Origin: Sediminibacterium ginsengisoli
Lineage (GTDB): Bacteria; Bacteroidota; Bacteroidia; Chitinophagales; Chitinophagaceae
Length of the DNA stretch: 43,623 nt
Reading direction: 5' to 3'
NCBI GenBank assembly: GCA_945865545.1
Contig: CAMBEQ010000021.1
Location: 1-43,623 of the forward strand
In this document: piece by piece, positions 16,704 through 24,779 of the stretch
How positions within the stretch are numbered: position 1 is the stretch's first letter
Layout: every line of letters begins with the position of its first letter
Program-made: the position numbers and the translations under genes
The notes under the pieces: generated by a model
What the model saw: only the letters and a program-made list of their open reading frames with translations
Database searches by the model: none
Told to the model about the DNA's origin: nothing

Positions 16704-17843
16704 TTATAATCGTTTGCTAATTTGTGCTACCATTGTTTTTTTCCAACTAGTATAATCCCCGGCAAGGATATGTTCTCTTGCCTGAGCCACTAACCAAAGA
16801 TAAAAAGATAGATTCTGAATACTGGCTAATTGCAATCCTAATATTTCATCAGCCACAAATAAATGACGCATATAAGCTTTTGTGTAGTATTGACTCATCT
16901 CATTAGGCAATCCTGGATCTAATGGTGTAAAATCGCTTGCCCATTGTTTGTTCTTTATATTAATCACCCCTTGTGTGGTAAAAACCATTCCGTTACGGCC
17001 ATTGCGGGTAGGCATTACACAATCAAACATATCCACTCCTAAATCAATGGCTTCTAAAATATTCCAAGGCGTGCCTACGCCCATTAAATATCTAGGCTTT
17101 TGCTTAGGTAAATTTTCACAACACAATTGTGTAAAATCATACAATTCTTGCTCCGACTCCCCAACACTTAATCCACCAATGGCATTACCTACTGCATTTT
17201 TTGAGCTAATGTATTCACAGGATGCTTTTCTTAAATCGGTATAGGTTCCACCTTGTACAATAGGAAATAAGTTTTGAGTATGACCATATAAATCAGGGGT
17301 CTCTGCTAACCTATTAAAACATTTATCAAGCCAAAGATGTGTTAAATTCATACTCTTTTGCACATATTCATAGTCACTAGGATAAGGCGGGCATTCATCA
17401 AAAGCCATGATAATATCTGCACCAATACTTCTTTGAATATCCATTACTTTTTCAGGACTAAACAAATGCTTACTGCCATCTATATGAGACTGAAACAAAA
17501 CGCCCTCTGGTTTAATTTTTCTATTCGATGCCAATGAAAAAACTTGGTAACCACCACTGTCTGTTAAAATGGGGCGATCCCAATTCATAAAACGGTGTAA
17601 CCCACCAGCAGCCTCCATTACTTCGGTTCCAGGTCTTAAATATAAATGATAGGTATTGCCTAAAATAATTTGGGCATGGATGTCTTTTTTTAGTTGCTGC
17701 TGCGTTACCGCTTTCACAGAACCAATGGTACCCACAGGCATAAAAATAGGAGTCTGAATCACACCATGATCGGTGGTGATGGTGCCTGCCCTAGAAGCCC
17801 CCTGCTTACTCTCCAATTCCAAGTTAAATGCTAATGCCGCCAT
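16704..17843 (-). CDS. tgt: tRNA-guanine transglycosylase
   Basis: 379 residues. It exchanges guanine-34 of GUN-anticodon tRNAs for the queuosine precursor. Active-site motifs are present: Asp95 in LTDSGGYQVFSL, Asp149 in AFDECPPYPS, GNAIGGLSVGE at 219-229 and nucleophile Asp274 in DMFDCVMPTRNGRNG. The usual C-terminal zinc site CxCxxC-His is not intact: the segment reads LDPGLPNEMSQYYTKAYMRH (308-327), keeping His327 but none of the three cysteines. This probably reflects a Bacteroidota-wide variant (from memory). A TAnnTTTG box ends only four bases before the ATG. Confidence 0.95.
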   Translation of the reverse strand: MAALAFNLELESKQGASRAGTITTDHGVIQTPIFMPVGTIGSVKAVTQQQLKKDIHAQIILGNTYHLYLRPGTEVMEAAGGLHRFMNWDRPILTDSGGYQVFSLASNRKIKPEGVLFQSHIDGSKHLFSPEKVMDIQRSIGADIIMAFDECPPYPSDYEYVQKSMNLTHLWLDKCFNRLAETPDLYGHTQNLFPIVQGGTYTDLRKASCEYISSKNAVGNAIGGLSVGESEQELYDFTQLCCENLPKQKPRYLMGVGTPWNILEAIDLGVDMFDCVMPTRNGRNGMVFTTQGVINIKNKQWASDFTPLDPGLPNEMSQYYTKAYMRHLFVADEILGLQLASIQNLSFYLWLVAQAREHILAGDYTSWKKTMVAQISKRL

Positions 17844-17847
17844 GGTG

Positions 17848-17855
17848 CAAAGGTA
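17848..17855 (-). promoter_or_regulatory. -7 box directly in front of tgt
   Basis: TACCTTTG on the minus strand, an exact TAnnTTTG, followed by CACC and then the tgt ATG. Transcription would begin at or within a base or two of the start codon, so the mRNA may be leaderless. No clear -33 box is seen. Confidence 0.5.
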
Positions 17856-17917
17856 AGGTCAAATGGCCTATTTTTCCACATTCAATCTAGGACTGAAGTA
17901 GTTGAAGATGCATGCTA

Positions 17918-17925
17918 TACTTTTG
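17918..17925 (+). promoter_or_regulatory. -7 box directly in front of the glycosyltransferase gene
   Basis: TACTTTTG matches TAnnTTTG and is followed by TAAG and the ATG at 17930. It supports 17930 as the start, because an earlier ATG at 17912 would lie upstream of the -7 box. A TTG at 17902-17904 is too close (13-base spacer) to be an ideal -33. Confidence 0.5.
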
Positions 17926-17929
17926 TAAG

Positions 17930-19057
17930 ATGTTAACTAACCTACCGCTGTCTAACATCTTGATAGGCACTTTTATTGGCATAATACTAATTCAACTGTT
18001 TTATTACTTATATTTTTTCCTTCGTTTAGCCTTGTATAAAAAACCTACTAAATCGGTGCATGTCGAACACCCTATTTCGGTGGTCATTTGTGCCCGGGAC
18101 GAAGCAGCTAATTTAGCCAATTATCTGCCAGGAGTATTGGTGCAGGATTACAATACCACACACGAAGTAGTTTTAGTAAATGACAATTCGGAAGATGAAA
18201 CAAAATACTTATTAGAAGAATTTAAAAAATCATTCAAGAACTTAAATCCAATTTTACTTTCACAAGAAGCCAAAATGATTAATGGAAAAAAATTCCCATT
18301 ATCTATTGGAATCAAGTCGGCCAAAAACGAAACTTTACTATTAACAGATGCAGATTGTGTTCCAGCAAGCGAACATTGGATGCAATTGATGCAAGATGGC
18401 TATGACGAGGGTACTGAAATTGTATTAGGCTATGGCGCTTATCGAAAAAAACCAGGCATCCTAAATAAATTAATTCGCTTTGAAACTTTTCAAACTGCCT
18501 TGCAATATTTTTCTTATGCATTGGCGGGCATGCCTTATATGGGTGTAGGAAGAAACTTATCCTATAAAAAAGAAGTATTTATTCGTAATAAAGGATTTTC
18601 TTCTATCAATCAATTACCTAGCGGAGATGACGACTTGTTTATCAACCAAGTGGCTAATAAAAATAATACTTCAATTGTGATTGATCATGATGCCCATACC
18701 ATCAGTGAACCTAAAACCAATTTGCACGATTGGATGAATCAAAAGTACCGTCATTATACTACCAGCAAATACTATAAAAAAGGGCATGCCACTTTACTAG
18801 GCTTATTTGCAATAAGTCAATTCTTAGTATATCCCGTTTTAATTACAGCATTATTTTTGACCCAAGAATATATTTTACTTACCAGTCTTTGGGCCATTCG
18901 TCTATTGGTGCAAGGAACTATCTTAAGGAGTACCATGAAAAAATTAAACGAATTAGACCTATGGCCTTGGTTTATTTTATTTGATATATGGTCTGTCTTC
19001 TATTATTTATTTACCTTGCCTAGTGTATGGAAAGCCCCACAGAAAAATTGGAATTAA
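17930..19057 (+). CDS. family 2 glycosyltransferase, membrane-anchored
   Basis: 375 residues. An N-terminal membrane helix (~8-33) precedes a GT-A domain that opens with PISVVICARDEAANLANYLP. LVNDNSEDET is the nucleotide-binding aspartate block, and LLLTDADCVPA carries the DxD-type metal motif (140-142). GDDDLFINQ follows as the acceptor-side acidic motif, then QKYRHYTTSKYY. Hydrophobic helices fill the C-terminus (~285-365). It likely builds a cell-surface polysaccharide or glycolipid using a nucleotide sugar; donor and acceptor are unknown. The last 31 bases overlap rsmG. Confidence 0.9.
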   Translation: MLTNLPLSNILIGTFIGIILIQLFYYLYFFLRLALYKKPTKSVHVEHPISVVICARDEAANLANYLPGVLVQDYNTTHEVVLVNDNSEDETKYLLEEFKKSFKNLNPILLSQEAKMINGKKFPLSIGIKSAKNETLLLTDADCVPASEHWMQLMQDGYDEGTEIVLGYGAYRKKPGILNKLIRFETFQTALQYFSYALAGMPYMGVGRNLSYKKEVFIRNKGFSSINQLPSGDDDLFINQVANKNNTSIVIDHDAHTISEPKTNLHDWMNQKYRHYTTSKYYKKGHATLLGLFAISQFLVYPVLITALFLTQEYILLTSLWAIRLLVQGTILRSTMKKLNELDLWPWFILFDIWSVFYYLFTLPSVWKAPQKNWN

Positions 19058-19668
19058 TAACCAAGTACTTTGCCGATTTCACACCCAAGCAATTGGAACA
19101 AATAGCAGGACTCGAGCCCGCTTATAAAGAGTGGAATAGTCAAATTAATGTGATCTCTAGAAAAGACATCGATCATATCTACTTACATCATATTTTACAT
19201 TCATTAAGTATTGCCGCTATTGTAGAATGGGAAAAAGGAACCCAGGTAATAGATATTGGATGTGGTGGAGGTTTCCCCTGTGTCCCCTTGGCCATCTTTT
19301 TTCCAGAGGTACAATTTTTAGCCGTGGATAGTATTGCTAAAAAATTAAAAGTAGTGGATGCGGTTTGCGAGATGGTAGGTATTACCAATATTAAAACACA
19401 ACATACCCGTGTGGAAGAAATAAAAAATAAAAAATTCGATTTCGCCATAAGCAGAGCCGTAGCACCACTAAGAGATTTATGGAAATGGGCCGGTCCTATC
19501 TTGAACAAAAAGCCCAATCAAACTAATTCTTTAATTTGTTTGAAAGGCGGCGACTTGCACCAAGAAATTTTTGAAAGCGGTGTGCGTCCAAAGATGATGT
19601 CTATTTATGACATTTTCCCCGAGGCTTATTTTGAAGAGAAATTTATTATACAAGTGAAGAAGCCTTAA
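19027..19668 (+). CDS. rsmG: 16S rRNA (guanine-N7) methyltransferase RsmG
   Basis: 213 residues, normal for RsmG/GidB, which methylates G527 of 16S rRNA. The SAM-binding motif is VIDIGCGGGFPCVPLAI (74-90), followed by FLAVDSIAKKLKVVDAV. FDFAISRAVAPL and the late LICLKGG block are also family hallmarks. The ATG at 19027 lies inside the glycosyltransferase gene (31-base overlap), and no later start precedes the conserved YKEWNSQINVISRKD region. It converges on the M1 peptidase gene with only 6 bases between the stops. Confidence 0.94.
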   Translation: MESPTEKLELITKYFADFTPKQLEQIAGLEPAYKEWNSQINVISRKDIDHIYLHHILHSLSIAAIVEWEKGTQVIDIGCGGGFPCVPLAIFFPEVQFLAVDSIAKKLKVVDAVCEMVGITNIKTQHTRVEEIKNKKFDFAISRAVAPLRDLWKWAGPILNKKPNQTNSLICLKGGDLHQEIFESGVRPKMMSIYDIFPEAYFEEKFIIQVKKP

Positions 19669-19674
19669 TATATT

Positions 19675-21615
19675 CTAATTAGGTATCTCTAATTTATTAT
19701 TGTTTCTATTAATATCTGGCAATCTAAAGCTTGGATCAATCTCGATGGTTTTTAAAGCCGTAATGGGTTTTGTCGTTTCAAAAGTATAAGTAGGTTGCAC
19801 CCATTTCCACTCGGGATGTACAATTCTATTTTGTATGTTTTCAGGAAGCTTCGGCGCCAACATTAAATCCAATGGAATATAATGCATTTCGGTACTACCA
19901 TCTTTATAGGTAATAAGTACTTCAATAGGTGCGGGCATTTTACCATTACGTTGAAGGCTAATGATGGCAGTATTGTTTTGAGCTTGAATATCATTTAAAC
20001 CATAATCAATGGTTTTAGTTGAATTTACCCAATACTCTTTTAGCCATTGTAGTTGAATACCACTTGTTTTTTCTGCCACACGGAAAAAATCGTTGGCATT
20101 GGGATGTTTAAATTTCCAAATATTATAATATTTAATCAAAGTAGCATCACGCAATGAATCTCCAATGATATAGCCCAAGAAACCTAATAAAGTGGCTCCT
20201 TTACTATAGGCCGCACTACTATAAGCAAAATTGGTATTGTAATGATCGGAGTGCGTAGACATAGGTTCCTCTATATTACTTTTTGCCAAAGCTAAATACC
20301 CTCCATAATTACCATATTGAATATAGGGCAAATAGGTTTTTGCTTTTTCGTTATTAGCAAGTATCTGTTTTTTTGCAGCCTCACTTAAAAAAGGCGATTG
20401 AGTAGCTATATTTTGTTCATACCAAAATGTAATATCATCTTCAGCAAAACTTGCAAATCCTTCATCTAACCAAGGATATAAACTTTCGTTGGAACCTAAA
20501 ACATGTTGGTACCAATTGTGCATCCACTCGTGAAACACTGTGCCTATACCTGGCCCTTTTAATAAAGTAGCCATCGCATATTCCATACCCCCATCCCCTC
20601 CTTGAATAAAGGAGTATTGCGGATAAGGATAAGCACCAAATTTTTTCTCTATATAAGGCAACCCTTTTTCGGCTGCCCACAATACATTGGCCCATGCACT
20701 ATCTTCAACAGCAGTTTTTTCTTTATAATAAACATGTAAGGTCAATCCCTTACGTACTTCTTTTGATAAATGTTTAAAATGATCATCGGCAGCCCATACA
20801 AAATCGTGAATATTATTCCCTTTAAAATTCCAAGCTTTCCAACCTGCTGCATTAGCAAGCGCCGCTGGATTTTGCAAAACACCAGTGGCCGCTACTGTAT
20901 AATTTTTATCTAATTGTATGGTTACATCGTAATTACCCCATACACCATAAAATTCACGTGCTATATATGGGTTGGTATTCCAACCCTGGTAATCGTACTC
21001 CACCATTTTAGGATACCATTGGCTCATGGAAAAACGAACCCCTTCAGTATTCTCTCTTCCTGAACGTCTTATTTGAACAGGCACTTGCGCTTCAAATTGC
21101 AATGATAATTTTGCCGATGTTTTTGGCGCAATAGGATTGGTTAATTGTACTTCTAATATGGTTTCATGCTCAACTAACTTTTGCGCTTTGCCATTGATTA
21201 AAATTTGACTTACTCTTTGGTAGCCAATTTCATTGGGTGTTAAATTTTGAATTCGATCTTTTACCCTTCTATCCCAATCCTGCACATTGTCTACCCCTAA
21301 TAAAGTGGAAGCAGAAGTAATTGGCGCTCCTCTACGAACAGTTAAATAATTTTTCCCTAATTCTCTACTTCTAATGTCCATTGCAGAATTAGGTGCAAAA
21401 GCATTCCAATACATATGAAAATAAACTTTGCGTAAAGTATCTGATGAGTTGTTGGTATAAACTAAATCTTCTGAACCTTTAATAATATTAGCATTAACAT
21501 CTAATGCTGCAATTATTTTATAATCTATTCGTTGTTGCCAACGATCGGCTTGGGCATGTACCAAATTGGCGATACTAAAAATGGCGAAAAGAGATGAAAA
21601 TAACTTCTTTTTCAT
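19675..21615 (-). CDS. secreted M1-family metallopeptidase
   Basis: 646 residues. A signal peptide (~1-22, ending HAQA) indicates export. The gluzincin zinc site is HEWMH at 362-366 with the third ligand Glu385 in WLDEGFASF, and GGMEYAMAT at 342-350 stands in for the GAMEN exopeptidase motif of M1 aminopeptidases. The N-terminal beta domain spans ~25-230. The C-terminal ~200 residues form a further domain without obvious motifs. It probably trims peptides in the periplasm or outside the cell. There is no sorting domain of type IX secretion at the C-terminus. It is transcribed away from its upstream neighbour rsmI by its own unit; no clear promoter was seen. Confidence 0.92.
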   Translation of the reverse strand: MKKKLFSSLFAIFSIANLVHAQADRWQQRIDYKIIAALDVNANIIKGSEDLVYTNNSSDTLRKVYFHMYWNAFAPNSAMDIRSRELGKNYLTVRRGAPITSASTLLGVDNVQDWDRRVKDRIQNLTPNEIGYQRVSQILINGKAQKLVEHETILEVQLTNPIAPKTSAKLSLQFEAQVPVQIRRSGRENTEGVRFSMSQWYPKMVEYDYQGWNTNPYIAREFYGVWGNYDVTIQLDKNYTVAATGVLQNPAALANAAGWKAWNFKGNNIHDFVWAADDHFKHLSKEVRKGLTLHVYYKEKTAVEDSAWANVLWAAEKGLPYIEKKFGAYPYPQYSFIQGGDGGMEYAMATLLKGPGIGTVFHEWMHNWYQHVLGSNESLYPWLDEGFASFAEDDITFWYEQNIATQSPFLSEAAKKQILANNEKAKTYLPYIQYGNYGGYLALAKSNIEEPMSTHSDHYNTNFAYSSAAYSKGATLLGFLGYIIGDSLRDATLIKYYNIWKFKHPNANDFFRVAEKTSGIQLQWLKEYWVNSTKTIDYGLNDIQAQNNTAIISLQRNGKMPAPIEVLITYKDGSTEMHYIPLDLMLAPKLPENIQNRIVHPEWKWVQPTYTFETTKPITALKTIEIDPSFRLPDINRNNNKLEIPN

Positions 21616-21687
21616 AGGACTGAATTTAGAAGCTAAATTAATTCATTAGCCTCGAAATTGCTAATTAAAATGCGGTTGGCTGAAGGG

Positions 21688-22353
21688 TTATTCCTTCCCG
21701 CCCACCACAATAACAATTTCCCCTTTTACTTGCTTAGATGAAAAATGGGTAATTAAATTGGCTAATGAATCCGCAATATTTTCTTCATAAATTTTTGTAA
21801 GCTCCCTACTTACCGAAGCTTGTCTATCTGCACCAAAATGCAATGCAAATAATTCCAATGTTTTTACTAAGCGCATGGGGCTTTCATAAAATATCATAGT
21901 ACGCTGTTCATTGGCTAAAGATTCCATTAAAGTTTTTCTACCTTTTTTTAAGGGAATAAAACCTTCAAAAATAAATCGCGTGGCTGGCAAGCCACTATTG
22001 ACCAAAGCTGGTACAAAAGCGGTGGCTCCCGGTAAACTACTTACTGCTACACCTGCTGCTTTACAAGCGCGCACCAATAAAAATGCGGGGTCGGATATAC
22101 CAGGTGTTCCTGCGTCAGTTATTAAAGCAACATTTTTGCCTGCTTGCAATTGTTGCACCAAATGATCTACTACCTTATGCTCGTTGTGTTGATGATAAGG
22201 AGTTAATGGCTTATTGATATGATAATGCTGAAGTAATTTAGAGGAGGTACGCGTATCCTCGCACAAAATAAAATCCACAGATTGTAATACTTCGATGGAC
22301 CTAAAGGTAAAATCTTTTAAATTTCCAATGGGCGTAGGAACTATATATAGCAT
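21688..22353 (-). CDS. rsmI: 16S rRNA 2'-O-ribose C1402 methyltransferase RsmI
   Basis: 221 residues. It starts MLYIVPTPIGNLKDFTFRSI, the characteristic opening of this tetrapyrrole-methylase-fold enzyme. Other signatures are FILCEDTRTSSKLL, ALITDAGTPGISDPA and SSLPGATAFVPALVNSGLP, then FEGFIP and FYESPMRL. Compared with the ~285-residue E. coli enzyme, the small C-terminal domain is missing, a length I associate with many Bacteroidota homologues. It is on the same strand as purS, 31 bases downstream of it. Confidence 0.95.
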   Translation of the reverse strand: MLYIVPTPIGNLKDFTFRSIEVLQSVDFILCEDTRTSSKLLQHYHINKPLTPYHQHNEHKVVDHLVQQLQAGKNVALITDAGTPGISDPAFLLVRACKAAGVAVSSLPGATAFVPALVNSGLPATRFIFEGFIPLKKGRKTLMESLANEQRTMIFYESPMRLVKTLELFALHFGADRQASVSRELTKIYEENIADSLANLITHFSSKQVKGEIVIVVGGKE

Positions 22354-22384
22354 GGAAATAATTAAAGCTTAAAAATATAAATGC

Positions 22385-22633
22385 CTATTGTACAAACTCA
22401 ATCTCAAAATATTCCATCACCGCATTAGCCAATAATTTTTTAGAAGCGGTCTCAGCCACTTCTTTAGCTGCTGCTTCATTGGCTGCTTCAATTTTTAAGG
22501 TAATATGTTTGCCAACACGAACATCTTGTACCCCTGTTAAACCTAAATTGTGCAAACCGCCTAAAACTGCTTTTCCTTGAGGATCTAATAAATCATTTAA
22601 GGGCATTACCTTAATTTGTACTTGAAATGTCAT
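22385..22633 (-). CDS. purS: phosphoribosylformylglycinamidine synthase subunit PurS
   Basis: 82 residues, the usual PurS size. It begins MTFQVQIKVMPLNDLLDPQG and contains VLGGLHNLGLTGVQDVRVGK and LLANAVMEYFEIE, the standard small-subunit pattern. PurS bridges PurL and PurQ in the three-part FGAM synthase of de novo purine synthesis. Its presence implies that this organism uses the split enzyme instead of one large PurL polypeptide; purL and purQ are not in the window. A single base separates it from the pssA stop, so it is co-transcribed with pssA. Confidence 0.92.
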   Translation of the reverse strand: MTFQVQIKVMPLNDLLDPQGKAVLGGLHNLGLTGVQDVRVGKHITLKIEAANEAAAKEVAETASKKLLANAVMEYFEIEFVQ

Positions 22634-22634
22634 A

Positions 22635-23411
22635 CTATTTTAATTGTGTGATGGTATTTTTATAAAACAAAGATACTAAGCAATAGCCAATAAAGCCAAA
22701 TGGAATGGCCAACCATTTAAAAAATAGGGCAGATAAGATAATATCCGCTACCAGAATGATTAACGGTACCATTAATTTTTTATTTTTTCCCAAACTTTTT
22801 AATGCCAACATAGGCGTATTCATGACCATTAAATAAGCAACGAACACTATATAGGCGTACCAGAAAACTGGGCTTAGCATTAATTTTGAAACAATAGTTA
22901 TTTGAGATTGCCAATAGATAAGCGGAAAAGCAGCCGTTAGAATACCAATCATTGGAATAGGTACCCCTTTGAAATAATTAGCCTGCTCTGTATCAATATT
23001 AAATTTAGCCAATCGATACGCTCCGGCCATGGCTATGATAAATGCCGGTGCCATTAATAAAGAACTATTATTTAACGCATTGGCATCGGATGCCAAGGAC
23101 AATCTTAAAAATTGAAAAACGATAAAAGAAGGTGCCACCCCAAAACTGACTACATCGGCTAAGGAATCTAATTGCTTTCCTAATTCAGAGTCTACTTTTA
23201 ACCATCTCGCAACAAAACCATCAAAAAAATCCACTACCCCAGCTAAGGCAATAAATAAACTGGCAAAATAAATTGGTTCAGGAATTTCAATGAGCATGGC
23301 CCCCGACTCATCCATCGTAGCCATCGTACCCGATTGGAAAGTAGCTATGATAGCACAGCAACCAAAAAAAAGGTTCATTAAAGTAAATAAATTAGGAATG
23401 TGTTTTTTCAT
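22635..23411 (-). CDS. pssA: CDP-diacylglycerol-serine O-phosphatidyltransferase
   Basis: 258 residues from ATG 23411 with ~8 membrane helices. The CDP-alcohol phosphotransferase motif is complete: Asp61, Asp64-Gly65, Ala68-Arg69, Gly78, Asp82 and Asp86 in the exact family spacing. It makes phosphatidylserine, the precursor of phosphatidylethanolamine, in the inner membrane. A GTG at 23429 is in frame but overlaps the preceding gene's stop; MKKHIPNLFTLMNLFFGC is the expected start for this family. It lies between pepP-like (17 bases upstream) and purS (1 base downstream). Confidence 0.93.
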   Translation of the reverse strand: MKKHIPNLFTLMNLFFGCCAIIATFQSGTMATMDESGAMLIEIPEPIYFASLFIALAGVVDFFDGFVARWLKVDSELGKQLDSLADVVSFGVAPSFIVFQFLRLSLASDANALNNSSLLMAPAFIIAMAGAYRLAKFNIDTEQANYFKGVPIPMIGILTAAFPLIYWQSQITIVSKLMLSPVFWYAYIVFVAYLMVMNTPMLALKSLGKNKKLMVPLIILVADIILSALFFKWLAIPFGFIGYCLVSLFYKNTITQLK

Positions 23412-23428
23412 ACTAGTTTTATTGACCA

Positions 23429-24727
23429 CTACTTTTTACGTGATTTCATTAATGCTTCTATTTCATCTGCTTTTATAGGCATGGTTTTCATTAAATCCTG
23501 ATTCCCTGTTCTAGTAATCCAAAAATTATTTTCGATACGAACACCCATTTTTTCTTCCTTAATATAAATACCCGGCTCAATGGTAAAAACCATACCTGCT
23601 GTAATTGGCGCTGTTCTAGTGCCTAAATCATGTACATCCAATCCTAAATGATGTGAAATTCCATGGTATAAATATCTTCTATAGGCTCTATTATCAACAT
23701 CTTCATTTTTAACATCGGATTTACTTAGCAAACCAATTTTTAAAAATTGCTTGGTAGCTTCCTCGCCTACTTTGTCTGTATAATTTACAACGGTAATACC
23801 TGGTATTAAAATAGACTTGGCATAATCATGCAAATGCAAACAGGCATTATATACTTCTTTTTGTCTTTTGGTAAACTTACCATTCACCGGAACGGTTCTG
23901 GTTAAGTCGGCACAATAACCGCCATACTCTGCGCCAAAATCCATCAATACCAATTCGCCATCCTTACAAACATTATTATTGTTATTGTAATGTAAGGTTC
24001 TTGCATTGTCTCCACTTGCAATAATGCTATGGTAAGCCACTCCAGTAGCACGTTCTGATAAAAAAGAATGATAAATTTCTGCTTCTATCTCATATTCATG
24101 TACCCCAGGTTGTATAAATTGTAATAACCTTCTAAATGCCACTTCTGTAATATCAATAGCCTTTTGTATTACCGCCACTTCTTCTTTTGTTTTTATGGAA
24201 CGCAACTCTTTCATCAATTTAGCTGCACGTAAATAAGTATGCAATGGGTATCTCGATTTCATCTCATCAATAAAACGATACTCATGGGTTCTTAATAAAT
24301 TATTTTTCCGATCATTTTCATTGGAATCTAAATAAATAGCATCTGCTAAATGAATCCATTGTTGTAAAGGAGCATCTGCTACATCCAACCAAACAATAGT
24401 TTTCATTCCAGATATAGCAGTAGCTTCATTGCTTCTTAATCTCTTGCCATCCCAAATTTCTTTTAATTCCTGAGGTCTCACCAATACCAACACTTCTCTA
24501 AATTTAGGATCTGGATTGTCGGGAAATAAAATAATCATACTGCCTTCCTGCTCTATCCCCGTTAACCAAAATAGTTCTGTGTTTTGTTTAAAGCCATGTA
24601 AGGCATCTCCATTTAATGGATACTCATCGTTACTTACAATAATAGCAATGCTATTTTTTTGCATTTTAGCTACAAAACGCTTTCTGTTTTGTATAAAAAT
24701 TTGTGGGTCAAGTGATTTATATTTCAT
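23429..24727 (-). CDS. aminopeptidase P family Xaa-Pro peptidase
   Basis: 432 residues, like E. coli PepP. An N-terminal creatinase-like domain (1-170) precedes a pita-bread metallopeptidase domain. All five dinuclear metal ligands are visible: Asp263 (LVLMDFGAEYGGY), Asp274 (CADLTRT), His359 (HGISHHLGLDVHD), Glu384 (FTIEPGIYI) and Glu399 (VRIENNFW). It removes N-terminal residues preceding proline in the cytoplasm. It is the first gene of a minus-strand run with pssA, purS and rsmI. No strong promoter box was found in the 52 bases up to recG. Confidence 0.93.
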   Translation of the reverse strand: MKYKSLDPQIFIQNRKRFVAKMQKNSIAIIVSNDEYPLNGDALHGFKQNTELFWLTGIEQEGSMIILFPDNPDPKFREVLVLVRPQELKEIWDGKRLRSNEATAISGMKTIVWLDVADAPLQQWIHLADAIYLDSNENDRKNNLLRTHEYRFIDEMKSRYPLHTYLRAAKLMKELRSIKTKEEVAVIQKAIDITEVAFRRLLQFIQPGVHEYEIEAEIYHSFLSERATGVAYHSIIASGDNARTLHYNNNNNVCKDGELVLMDFGAEYGGYCADLTRTVPVNGKFTKRQKEVYNACLHLHDYAKSILIPGITVVNYTDKVGEEATKQFLKIGLLSKSDVKNEDVDNRAYRRYLYHGISHHLGLDVHDLGTRTAPITAGMVFTIEPGIYIKEEKMGVRIENNFWITRTGNQDLMKTMPIKADEIEALMKSRKK

Positions 24728-24779
24728 AGGTAAACTATTGATATTTAAGTAATGGCAAGTTAATTAAAAAAGGCCTCCT

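Noticed and set aside
23412..23429. GTG start for pssA overlapping the aminopeptidase stop
   Set aside because: ATG 23411 gives the conserved MKKHIPNLFT opening; the six extra residues have no support.
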